This document shows positions 8,288 through 14,815 of a stretch of 50,737 bases of DNA, piece by piece. The DNA is taken from the NCBI GenBank assembly GCA_963575655.1, contig CAUYTY010000088.1, positions 1 to 50,737 of the forward strand, given 5' to 3'. The number at the start of each line of letters is the position of its first letter. The first letter of the stretch is position 1. Origin of the DNA: Gammaproteobacteria bacterium (lineage in GTDB: Bacteria; Pseudomonadota; Gammaproteobacteria; CAIRSR01). The translations under genes were made by a program, and so were the position numbers. Under the pieces are notes generated by a model. It was given only the letters and a program-made list of their open reading frames with translations, ran no database searches and was not told where the DNA came from.

Positions 8288-8734
8288 CTAACCCTGTTCG
8301 TGTTGAGCGCGGTGGAGTGCAGCAATTAACTCGGCCTCGCCTCGGGCCAGGCCAAAGGTATTGACGAGCTGTTCTACATTTGCGCCCTGGTGGGCGAGGC
8401 GGATGGCCGCTCCATAGGAGGTCTCTCCAGGATCAGTGGTATGGATCTGTTCATCCTGACGCCGCGCGAGCTGGCGCAGGCGTTGTTCCATGGCCTCCAA
8501 ACGCAATTCCATACGCCCCTCCATCGCACGGAGGTACTGCTCCTGAGTTTGGTTACGCGCCGACGCCTCGGCCTGGCAGGCACAGAGGGCCGCCAGATCA
8601 CCCCGTAGGACGCGCAACTGTCCATCCTCTGTCTTGATCTGAGAGGGGCGACTGCTGCGGACGGCCAACCATAAGGCAACTCCCGCCAGGAGCCAAGAGG
8701 CAACGCACAGAGCAACCAGCCACCAGGGAGGCAC
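8288..8734 (-). CDS. DUF2802 membrane-anchored protein of the polar chemotaxis cluster
   Basis: A 148-residue protein with one N-terminal membrane helix (about 5-27), an Arg/Gln/Glu-rich coiled-coil segment (about 55-98) and a C-terminal helix-turn-helix-like domain (SYGAAIRLAHQGANVEQLV...). This is the DUF2802 arrangement found directly after cheW in Pseudomonas-type flagellar chemotaxis operons. Its function is not established. It follows cheW by 33 bases and is the last gene of the operon. Confidence 0.85.
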   Translation of the reverse strand: MPPWWLVALCVASWLLAGVALWLAVRSSRPSQIKTEDGQLRVLRGDLAALCACQAEASARNQTQEQYLRAMEGRMELRLEAMEQRLRQLARRQDEQIHTTDPGETSYGAAIRLAHQGANVEQLVNTFGLARGEAELIAALHRAQHEQG

Positions 8735-8767
8735 GGGTTATCTCACACGGTGGACAGGAATATGGAT

Positions 8768-9244
8768 CTACATCCCGCCAACTTCCGACCACTCATCATC
8801 ACTGAGCAGTTTATTCAGGTCGACCAAGATGAGTAGCACATCACCCCGACTGGAAACGCCCAATATGTAACGGGAAGTCTCCTCGTTGCCAACGTTTGGG
8901 GCGGTTTCGATCTCGGAGGCGCGCAGATCAACAACCTCTGCCACGCTATCCACCAAAATACCTACTACCTGCTTTTCGGCCTCGATGATCACAATGCGCG
9001 AGGCATCGTCCGGATCTCGAGAAGTAAGATTGAAACGACGCCGTGCGTCAATTACCGTCACGACGTTACCACGCAAATTAATAATGCCTAAGACGTAATC
9101 CGGGGCACCAGGGACCGGAGCAATCTCGGTCACTCGCAACACCTCCTGCACTTGCATCACATTGATACCATAGGCCTCATTATCCAGTCGGAAGGTGACC
9201 CAGCGCAATACTGGGTCTTTAGGGGTTGCGGTGGTAATATTCAT
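8768..9244 (-). CDS. cheW: Chemotaxis coupling protein CheW
   Basis: A typical CheW of 158 residues linking chemoreceptors to CheA in the polar array. Signature strands: RWVTFRLDNEAYGINVMQVQ, then VPGAPDYVLGIINLRGNVVTV (receptor/CheA-binding core), then GILVDSVAEVVDL. GTG at 9274 would extend it by ten residues; ATG 9244 is preferred because GGAG lies upstream of it. It sits between parP and DUF2802, as in Pseudomonas. Confidence 0.95.
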   Translation of the reverse strand: MNITTATPKDPVLRWVTFRLDNEAYGINVMQVQEVLRVTEIAPVPGAPDYVLGIINLRGNVVTVIDARRRFNLTSRDPDDASRIVIIEAEKQVVGILVDSVAEVVDLRASEIETAPNVGNEETSRYILGVSSRGDVLLILVDLNKLLSDDEWSEVGGM

Positions 9245-9405
9245 CTGATTATTAACTCCATTGGAAGTGCGCACACGACGGGTCTAGCGTCGCAATTAGG
9301 ATATTTGTTTGGGGCAGGAAACTATTTTCACGCCATGGACCTGCTTTATTTAATCAAAAAACACCATCGGAAATTTCAAATTTCACCCTCCAATATCCTT
9401 TTCGA

Positions 9406-10278
9406 TCAGGTCTCGGGTTCTTCCAGACGCCCGGCCTTGAGCAACCGTACCAGGGATGGGACATCAAGTAGGGCACATAAGCGTTCTTTAACCGTTCCGG
9501 CGAGCCAGGAACGACGCCCGCGTTCTCCGCGCCAACGTACTTCTTCGGGTTTTAGGGAAACGACACGATCCACCGCATCGCAGGCCAAGCCAAATCGCCC
9601 CCCACCAAGCACGATCAGGTAACGTGGATTGGAACGACTCCGGGTAGCCTCTCGCAGATTTTCGGGGACAAACAGGTCAATGCTATCGACCACCATTAGA
9701 TTGGCATCGCGGTGACGGATGACCCCCAGCCCCCAGGAAGGGAGGCCAGGAACCGCCGAGAGTCGTGCTGGGTAGCGCAGAATACCGTTAAGTTCCACCA
9801 AGGGTACGGCTACCGTTAGCCCCGCGACCTGGAACAGTAGGGTTTGGAATGGCTGGGTGGGAATTGTAGGAACGGTCGCCGTTACCGGGGCCTGGACTGG
9901 TGCCCGGGCGGGTGCCTGTGTTGGGGTCTGAACCGGTGCTTTCGTCGGGGCTGGGGTTTTGACCGCAGTTGGTGTCGGGGTTGCTACCGGAGGAGGGGGC
10001 GGAGTCGGGGCCGGTGTTGGTGGGGCCACTGGCTCAGAGCGTAGCTCAAGATCGCGGGTACGTACCGGTACTGGAACCGCGACGTTGGCCACACTGGCCA
10101 CCTCCACGGGTACCGCCGCACGGGCGACGGCAGGTAGCGTCGCACCCACGGTCGGAGTAAGGGCCTGGTGGGGAGGGACCTCAGCCGGGGTGGGCGACGT
10201 TTCTCGCAGCAGGGCATCCAGATACAGACCCAATGCCTGCTCAGGATTGGCAAGGTCCAACATTACGGGATTGATCAC
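9406..10278 (-). CDS. parP: ParP-type CheW-domain protein (polar array organiser)
   Basis: 290 residues: a short N-terminal part, a Pro/Ala/Thr-rich linker (about 75-150, with repeated TPAPTPPPPP-like and KAPVQTPTQAPARAPVQAP units), and a C-terminal CheW-like domain (about 152-280; QTLLFQVAGLTVAVPLVELN, then GLGVIRHRDANLMVVD). In Vibrio and Pseudomonas, ParP links ParC to CheA and keeps the chemosensory array at the flagellated pole. The assignment rests on the domain plus position: its ATG overlaps the parC stop (ATGA at 10275-10278) and cheW follows. The proline linker is compositionally biased and rich in direct repeats, so its length may vary between strains. Confidence 0.85.
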   Translation of the reverse strand: MINPVMLDLANPEQALGLYLDALLRETSPTPAEVPPHQALTPTVGATLPAVARAAVPVEVASVANVAVPVPVRTRDLELRSEPVAPPTPAPTPPPPPVATPTPTAVKTPAPTKAPVQTPTQAPARAPVQAPVTATVPTIPTQPFQTLLFQVAGLTVAVPLVELNGILRYPARLSAVPGLPSWGLGVIRHRDANLMVVDSIDLFVPENLREATRSRSNPRYLIVLGGGRFGLACDAVDRVVSLKPEEVRWRGERGRRSWLAGTVKERLCALLDVPSLVRLLKAGRLEEPET

Positions 10279-11168
10279 TCCGCGCCCCCTCCGACGACTT
10301 TTCGCTCTCCCCTTGGTGAAGGAGAGGGACCTCCCGGTGTAACCGTCCGGGACCGTACTGCCGTGGCCGTAGTACCGGTAAGAACCTTAAAAAGATCTCG
10401 ATAGGCGAGTGCGCCGGGACTTGGTCGCATCATCTGGGTCAACAACCCCCCCGAACGACCCACTTCACGAAGCTGCGTATCCACCGGGATCATCCCCCCC
10501 CACACCTGTCCCGGTAACCCCCCTGGTAGCGCCGCAGGACCGGGTGGATGTGACGAATGCAAAATTTCCAGGGTTTCCCGTGAAACACGCGTTCGTCGGT
10601 CGTAGAGGGTCGGAACGATGAGGCAGGACAGGGGCGGGCGTCGGTTCCGATTCAGCATCTGCAAGGTGCGTATCATGCGTTCCAGACCATGCAACGCCAG
10701 AGGTTCGGTCTGGACGGGGATAACCAGGTAGTCCGCCGCAGCCAAGGCATTGATCATGAGTACTCCAAGCATCGGCGGGCAATCCACCAAGACCCGATCG
10801 TAGTGTCCAAGGGGACCTGCCAGCGTGCGCGCAAGGACCAACCCCATACCGTCACGGGTACTAAGCTGGCGGTCGAGCGTCGCCAGGGCGGTGGCCGCTG
10901 GCAGCAGTGACAACCCCGTCGTTCCAGTGGGTCGCACCATTTCGGTTGGCAATGCACTGCCGTTGGCTGCGGCCTGAAATAGGGTGTAGGAACTTGGATT
11001 CAGACTCTCTGCGTCAAAGCCAAAATAGGCACTGAGAGATCCATGAGGGTCGAAATCCACAAGGAGGACCTTTTCGCCACGGGCCGCCGCCCAGGCAGCG
11101 AGCATAACCGCCGTTGTGGTCTTGCCTACTCCGCCTTTTTGATTGGCTACGGTCCAAACAATCATCAA
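10275..11168 (-). CDS. parC: ParC, ParA/MinD-type ATPase for polar chemotaxis localisation
   Basis: A 297-residue ParA-like ATPase. The deviant Walker A is QKGGVGKTTT (residues 10-19), Walker A' is VLLVDFDPHGSLS, and Walker B is VLVDCPPMLG. In polar-flagellate gammaproteobacteria ParC forms a polar gradient and recruits ParP and CheA. Relative to relatives there is a small Pro/Gly insert (about 228-242, HPPGPAALPGGLPG). The last 25 or so residues (SRTVTPGGPSPSPRGERK...) are encoded by a hairpin repeat at 10305-10326, so the C-terminus has been rebuilt by an inserted palindrome. It overlaps parP by four bases. Confidence 0.9.
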   Translation of the reverse strand: MMIVWTVANQKGGVGKTTTAVMLAAWAAARGEKVLLVDFDPHGSLSAYFGFDAESLNPSSYTLFQAAANGSALPTEMVRPTGTTGLSLLPAATALATLDRQLSTRDGMGLVLARTLAGPLGHYDRVLVDCPPMLGVLMINALAAADYLVIPVQTEPLALHGLERMIRTLQMLNRNRRPPLSCLIVPTLYDRRTRVSRETLEILHSSHPPGPAALPGGLPGQVWGGMIPVDTQLREVGRSGGLLTQMMRPSPGALAYRDLFKVLTGTTATAVRSRTVTPGGPSPSPRGERKVVGGGAE

Positions 11169-11181
11169 ATCCTCGATTCGG

Positions 11182-11793
11182 TCAATTCGCCTTTGCCGCC
11201 CCCGGCTCTACCTCGGATGCACGACGCATCTCGGGTTGAGCGAGGATCTGCAATACTACCCGCCGATTTTTATTGCGCCCCTCGGGGGTTGCATTATCCG
11301 CTGTGGGACGGTACTCCCCATATCCCACGGCAGCCATGCGCTCAGGTTTCATCCCGAGTTTATTAAACAGATGCACCACGCTTGCCGCACGTCCCGCCGA
11401 CAATTCCCAATTCGAAGGATAGGCGACTGAGTTGATTGGTCGATCATCGGTAAATCCTCCAACCTGGACGGGATTCGGGAAATTTTTGAGAATCTCTGCC
11501 ACTTTACTTAGGATGGGCTGAGCAGTTTGCTCTAAGGCCGCGCTCCCACTGGGAAATAGAATACTGGTTTTGATCTCAACCTCAAGCCAGAGTTTATCTC
11601 TACGGACGGTGATCAGATCTTTGTCCATGAAACTACCAAGGTTCTCCCCAATTTCCTTGGAGATAAGGTCCAAGGCCCGCTGACCGGTGAGGTCTTGGGC
11701 AGCATCCGCCGATTTTTCCTCTGTGGGCGAGTCAGGCCTTCCCGCTGGGACCGGGGGAGAGATACCGAGGTGGGGGGGGGGCGTCTCGTTCAA
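11182..11793 (-). CDS. motD: MotD, C-terminal part (OmpA-like peptidoglycan-binding domain), frame 2
   Basis: The second half of a frame-split stator gene. After the poly-C tract, residues about 25-200 hold an OmpA/MotB-type domain that anchors the flagellar stator to peptidoglycan: ILFPSGSAALEQTAQPIL, VGGFTDDRPI, and NWELSAGRAASVVHLF, then RPTADNATPEGRNKNRRVVL. The listed start is a TTG inside the upstream half and has no reason to be used. Removing one of ten C (plus-strand G run 11772-11781) fuses both halves into one ordinary MotD of about 350 residues. See the upstream half and the finding. Confidence 0.85.
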   Translation of the reverse strand: MNETPPPHLGISPPVPAGRPDSPTEEKSADAAQDLTGQRALDLISKEIGENLGSFMDKDLITVRRDKLWLEVEIKTSILFPSGSAALEQTAQPILSKVAEILKNFPNPVQVGGFTDDRPINSVAYPSNWELSAGRAASVVHLFNKLGMKPERMAAVGYGEYRPTADNATPEGRNKNRRVVLQILAQPEMRRASEVEPGAAKAN

Positions 11794-12241
11794 TTTTATC
11801 CGGTACCGGAGACTTTACCAATTGTCCCACTTGGATGGGTTCCAGGCTTTTGGGCGATGAACGAAAAGCCGCCACCATTGATTCTGAGAGGACCCGATAC
11901 TTTCCCTCGTTTACAGACGAAATAGCGTACATTACCACGAAAAAAGCAAATAATAAGGTGATGAAATCTGCGTAGGACACCAACCAGCGTTCGTGATTTT
12001 CCGACTCTTCGTGGCGTTTTCTCCGACGCGTAGTAGTAATTTTTGGTATGACAATAGTCTTATTTCGATCAGCGGTAACGCGCTGTTTGCGACGACCCCA
12101 ATCTGAAGCTTCACCACCCGGTTGAATATTTCTCTTGAGGACTGATGAAGCACCACCGGGCGGCTGCATGGTAACGAAGTCATCGCGAGGTGTCTCCTCA
12201 CCCTCAGGATTTGCTAGCGTTCCGAGGTATTTGTCAGCCAT
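11732..12241 (-). CDS. motD: MotD, N-terminal part (membrane segment), frame 1
   Basis: First half of the MotB-family stator protein MotD. A charged cytoplasmic N-terminus (basic stretch near 75-90, TTTRRRKRHEE) is followed by the single membrane helix WLVSYADFITLLFAFFVVMY, which carries the proton-binding Asp of the stator (YADF). A plug-like segment follows. The frame then runs through ten C and ends after about 17 foreign residues at 11732. Alone it lacks the peptidoglycan-binding domain. It starts two bases after motC ends, so the pair is translated together. Sequencing error, phase variation or real mutation cannot be told apart here. Confidence 0.9.
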   Translation of the reverse strand: MADKYLGTLANPEGEETPRDDFVTMQPPGGASSVLKRNIQPGGEASDWGRRKQRVTADRNKTIVIPKITTTRRRKRHEESENHERWLVSYADFITLLFAFFVVMYAISSVNEGKYRVLSESMVAAFRSSPKSLEPIQVGQLVKSPVPDKIERDAPPPPRYLSPGPSGKA

Positions 12242-12243
12242 AA

Positions 12244-12984
12244 CTATTCAATATAACCCATCAGTTTTATTTCTATTACTCGTGGATTGACACCTTCGGC
12301 AATTCCAGTTAGGCCCTCTACCACCATCTGACGCATTTCGCTTTGGGTCAGGATCAGCGCTTTAAGTTTACTGGCCACGGGCAGGAAAAACAGGTTCGCA
12401 CAACCCACCCCGTAGATAGTGGCCACGAAAGAAGTGGCGATACCAGGACCCAAGGTACCAGGGTCGGCCAGGCTGTTCATCACATGGATGAGCCCCATTA
12501 CCGCACCAATGATACCGATAGTGGGGCTGTAGCCCCCCATGCTCTCAAAGACTCTGGCGGCACGCAGGTCGTGTTCTTCTCGCACATCGACTTCAAGCTC
12601 TAGCACTGCGCGGATGGCCGCTGGCTCGATCCCGTCGACGAGGAGCTGTAACCCTTTTTTGAGGAAGGGGTCTTTCTCGGTCTCGGCGATTATCTCCAGG
12701 CCCAACAGACCTTCCTTACGAGCCAAAGTACTCCACCGTGTCAGCATATCCACCATGGATTGTTGCGGTCCGGTTGGTCCCTGGAACACCCAGGGGAGCA
12801 GGTGCAGGGCGCGTATGAATACCGCAAATGGAGATTGGAGCATCACCGCCCCGCAGGTCCCTCCAAGCACGATGAAGGCGGCGGGGAAATTGAGAAGGCT
12901 AGATAGGTGCCCCCCCTCTAGAACCTGGCCCACCAAAACGCCGCCAAGCCCCAGCAGAATTCCGGTGACACTCAAGACATCCAT
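12244..12984 (-). CDS. motC: Flagellar stator protein MotC (MotA family)
   Basis: A 246-residue MotA/ExbB-type inner-membrane protein with four membrane helices (about 5-25, 32-50, 148-170, 180-202). Conserved signatures: FPAAFIVLGGTCGAVML, and the pore-lining SPTIGIIGAVMGLIHVMNSL. The cytoplasmic loop between helices 2 and 3 carries the charged residues that contact FliG. It lies between cheB and motD, exactly the Pseudomonas motC-motD position. MotCD stators serve high-load and surface motility in Pseudomonas; that role here is inferred. Confidence 0.95.
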   Translation of the reverse strand: MDVLSVTGILLGLGGVLVGQVLEGGHLSSLLNFPAAFIVLGGTCGAVMLQSPFAVFIRALHLLPWVFQGPTGPQQSMVDMLTRWSTLARKEGLLGLEIIAETEKDPFLKKGLQLLVDGIEPAAIRAVLELEVDVREEHDLRAARVFESMGGYSPTIGIIGAVMGLIHVMNSLADPGTLGPGIATSFVATIYGVGCANLFFLPVASKLKALILTQSEMRQMVVEGLTGIAEGVNPRVIEIKLMGYIE

Positions 12985-12996
12985 GGAGTCCTTACC

Positions 12997-14079
12997 TTAC
13001 ACACCCGCCGCCAGGGCGGGTCCCAGATCTGAAAGTGGCAGTACCTGATCTGCGAGTCCGGCCTCTACTACCGCCATTGGCATCCCGTAGACTACGCAGC
13101 TTGCCTCATTCTGAGCCCATACCGTGGAATTGCCTTGCTTGAGCAGACGTGCTCCCTCCCGCCCGTCAGACCCCATACCGGTGAGGATCAACGCCAACAC
13201 CTGGCCCGGAAAGGCCCGTGCGGCTGAGGAGAAGGTCACATCGACGCTGGGCCGGTAGTGTAGGTTGGGGTCTGAGTCTCGCACTAGAACCCTTGTTCCA
13301 CGGTCGTCCAGGAACATTTGTTTCCCCCCAGGGGCGAGCAGTGCCGTACCTCGGGTGAGGATGTCGCCATCCTGCGCTTCCCGTACACGCACCTGACAGA
13401 GTTGGTCCAGACGAGCGGCAAAAGTTGGGGTGAAGGTCGCCGGCATGTGTTGTATCAGGAGCAGTGGTAGCGGAAAAGAGGCGGGTAGCCGGGTCAGGAT
13501 CTCTTGCAAGGCCACTGGTCCCCCGGTAGAGGTACCGATAACCACCAACCGATAATCACGTCGTGCTCGATGTGGCGCAGGATGGGGTGTTGCGTGCGGT
13601 GTCGGAGAGGTAGCAGGTTGAAGGAGCTTCAGGGGGGGAGGTGGTTGGACAGCGGGACGTTGCACCGCTGGTTGCCGCACTCCACGCCGACCGAGCAGAC
13701 ACACCCGTTGGCGGAGTTCATTCAAAGCCTGTTCACGCTCGGTAGCGATATCCTCGAATCGCTTGGGCAAGAAATCCATCGCCCCAGCATCCAATGCATC
13801 GAGGGTCGACTTGGCCCCCTCACTGGTTAGTGAGGAAAACATCAAGATGGGTGTAGGACGGCGTCGCATAATCTCGCGCACTGCTGCGATCCCATCCATC
13901 ACCGGCATTTCCACATCCATTGTCACCACATCCGGTTGTAGTGCGAGCACCTGGTCTACCGCCTCCCGCCCATTAGCGGCGCTGCCCACCACACGAATCA
14001 TCGGATCGGCAGTGAGGATCTCGGTAAGACGCCGCCGGAAAAAACCGGAGTCGTCTACCACCAGGGCCCGTACGGGCAT
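12997..14079 (-). CDS. cheB: Chemotaxis protein-glutamate methylesterase CheB
   Basis: 360 residues. The N-terminal receiver domain (1-120) has the phospho-acceptor Asp55 (VVTMDVEMPVMDG). A Pro-rich linker follows (about 140-170). The C-terminal methylesterase/deamidase domain (175-355) shows the catalytic Ser in GTSTGGPVAL, the His in LIQHMPATFT, and the Asp in GMGSDGREGA. It demethylates receptor glutamates for adaptation. In relatives cheA lies directly upstream; here 736 bases of debris intervene, so a separate promoter may be needed. motC follows after 12 bases. Confidence 0.95.
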   Translation of the reverse strand: MPVRALVVDDSGFFRRRLTEILTADPMIRVVGSAANGREAVDQVLALQPDVVTMDVEMPVMDGIAAVREIMRRRPTPILMFSSLTSEGAKSTLDALDAGAMDFLPKRFEDIATEREQALNELRQRVCLLGRRGVRQPAVQRPAVQPPPPLKLLQPATSPTPHATPHPAPHRARRDYRLVVIGTSTGGPVALQEILTRLPASFPLPLLLIQHMPATFTPTFAARLDQLCQVRVREAQDGDILTRGTALLAPGGKQMFLDDRGTRVLVRDSDPNLHYRPSVDVTFSSAARAFPGQVLALILTGMGSDGREGARLLKQGNSTVWAQNEASCVVYGMPMAVVEAGLADQVLPLSDLGPALAAGV

Positions 14080-14226
14080 AATTGATGCCTCCTCTATAAG
14101 AGTTGTTGGCGCGTCGCAAGTTGGAACAAACCGCTATTCCGGAATATTCCTGTCGGAACGATGAAACAAATGGTCCCTATTTTGTTGTCCGTGTTTGCAA
14201 GGCAAGAATATTTTGTTGAAATTGAG

Positions 14227-14440
14227 CTAGGTGGCAATATCCACATGTTCTGTCAGACCTTTTGGGGGTTGGGATGGGAAGATGATCCTCTCGCATTCCT
14301 TCTAAATGAAATTTAATGGTTTCCTTAATTTGTTGTTTTGTCTCTTCAATAGTTTTCCCGGTTGCAATACATCCAGGCAAATCAGAAACGTATGCTGAGT
14401 ACTTGGATGTTGCCCTTTCTATTACAATGGCATAACGCAT
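14227..14440 (-). pseudogene. hicB: hicB antitoxin remnant, frameshifted near the 3' end
   Basis: A HicB-type antitoxin. MRYAIVIERATSKYSAYVSD, DLPGCIATGKTIEE and FHLEGMREDHLPIPTPK are the standard N-terminal domain. After PIPTPK the frame slips: as read it runs on into unrelated residues to 14177. Dropping one A of the AAAA run gives the usual HicB ending GLTEHVDIAT then TAG at 14227-14229. The start ATG 14440 overlaps the hicA remnant. Both genes of the pair carry lesions, so the module is most likely dead. Confidence 0.8.
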
Positions 14441-14608
14441 TTTAGATGCCACTTCCAACCAGCTTGCTTATAAATACTACTTCTGTGTGCCCGGAGCCAG
14501 GTCATTACCTGGTTTTTCAGGAACAGTAACACGTCTTGGTTTGGTTTTATGCTTGAATTGGCGATGACTTCCCTTTGTTGCAACAAGTTTCCAATCATTA
14601 TTATTCAA
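14422..14608 (-). pseudogene. hicA: hicA toxin remnant, 5'-truncated and frameshifted
   Basis: Reading the minus strand from 14608 gives WKLVATKGSHRQFKHKTKP, then RRVTVPEKPGNDLAPGTQK and a stop at 14477-14479. The HicA core with the catalytic-His motif GSHRQF is intact. One base later the frame continues SIYKQAGW, the normal HicA C-terminus, ending inside hicB. The N-terminus is missing: a TGA stands at 14612-14614, right where intergenic repeat sequence begins. HicA is a dsRBD-fold mRNA interferase. Loss of about ten N-terminal residues and the internal frameshift indicate inactivation. Confidence 0.8.
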
Positions 14609-14611
14609 TCG

Positions 14612-14735
14612 TCATTCTGGTAGGGATTGCCAGAGTCCATACCTATAGATAGCTTAGTTGGTGACTTCACGTCCCAGTGCCCTGGATTCTGGCAATTTCC
14701 GCCAGAATGGCGAATATATGACAGCTTGAGTCATC
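14612..14735. repeat. Degenerate dispersed intergenic repeat
   Basis: The block from about 14645 to 14735 (TAGTTGGTGACTTCACGTCC, then CAGTGCC...GCCAGAATGGCG...AGCTTGAGTC) matches 46026-46118 with many differences. Related GCCAGAATGACG or CATTCTGG fragments recur elsewhere (for example near 14612 and 35614). It truncates hicA at its left border. Confidence 0.45.
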
Positions 14736-14765
14736 CAGCAGACACCACCGGAAACCAAGGACTAC

Positions 14766-14793
14766 CCCCCCTCTCCTGTTAAAGAGAGGGGGG
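14766..14793. terminator. Stem-loop downstream of cheA
   Basis: The arms CCCCCCTCTC (14766-14775) and GAGAGGGGGG (14784-14793) are perfectly complementary around an 8-base loop, 23 bases beyond the cheA stop on the minus strand. It lacks a U tract. Similar CTCTCC/GGAGAG hairpins occur at 10305-10326 and near 22975 and 44283, so it belongs to a dispersed family and may only incidentally terminate cheA transcription. Confidence 0.45.
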
Positions 14794-14815
14794 GGTGGGG
14801 AGTTTCCGATAATGT

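Noticed and set aside
9844-10342. Gly/Arg-rich and Thr/Ala-rich plus-strand frames opposite parP
   Set aside because: They mirror the proline/alanine codons of the ParP linker on the other strand; low-complexity shadows.
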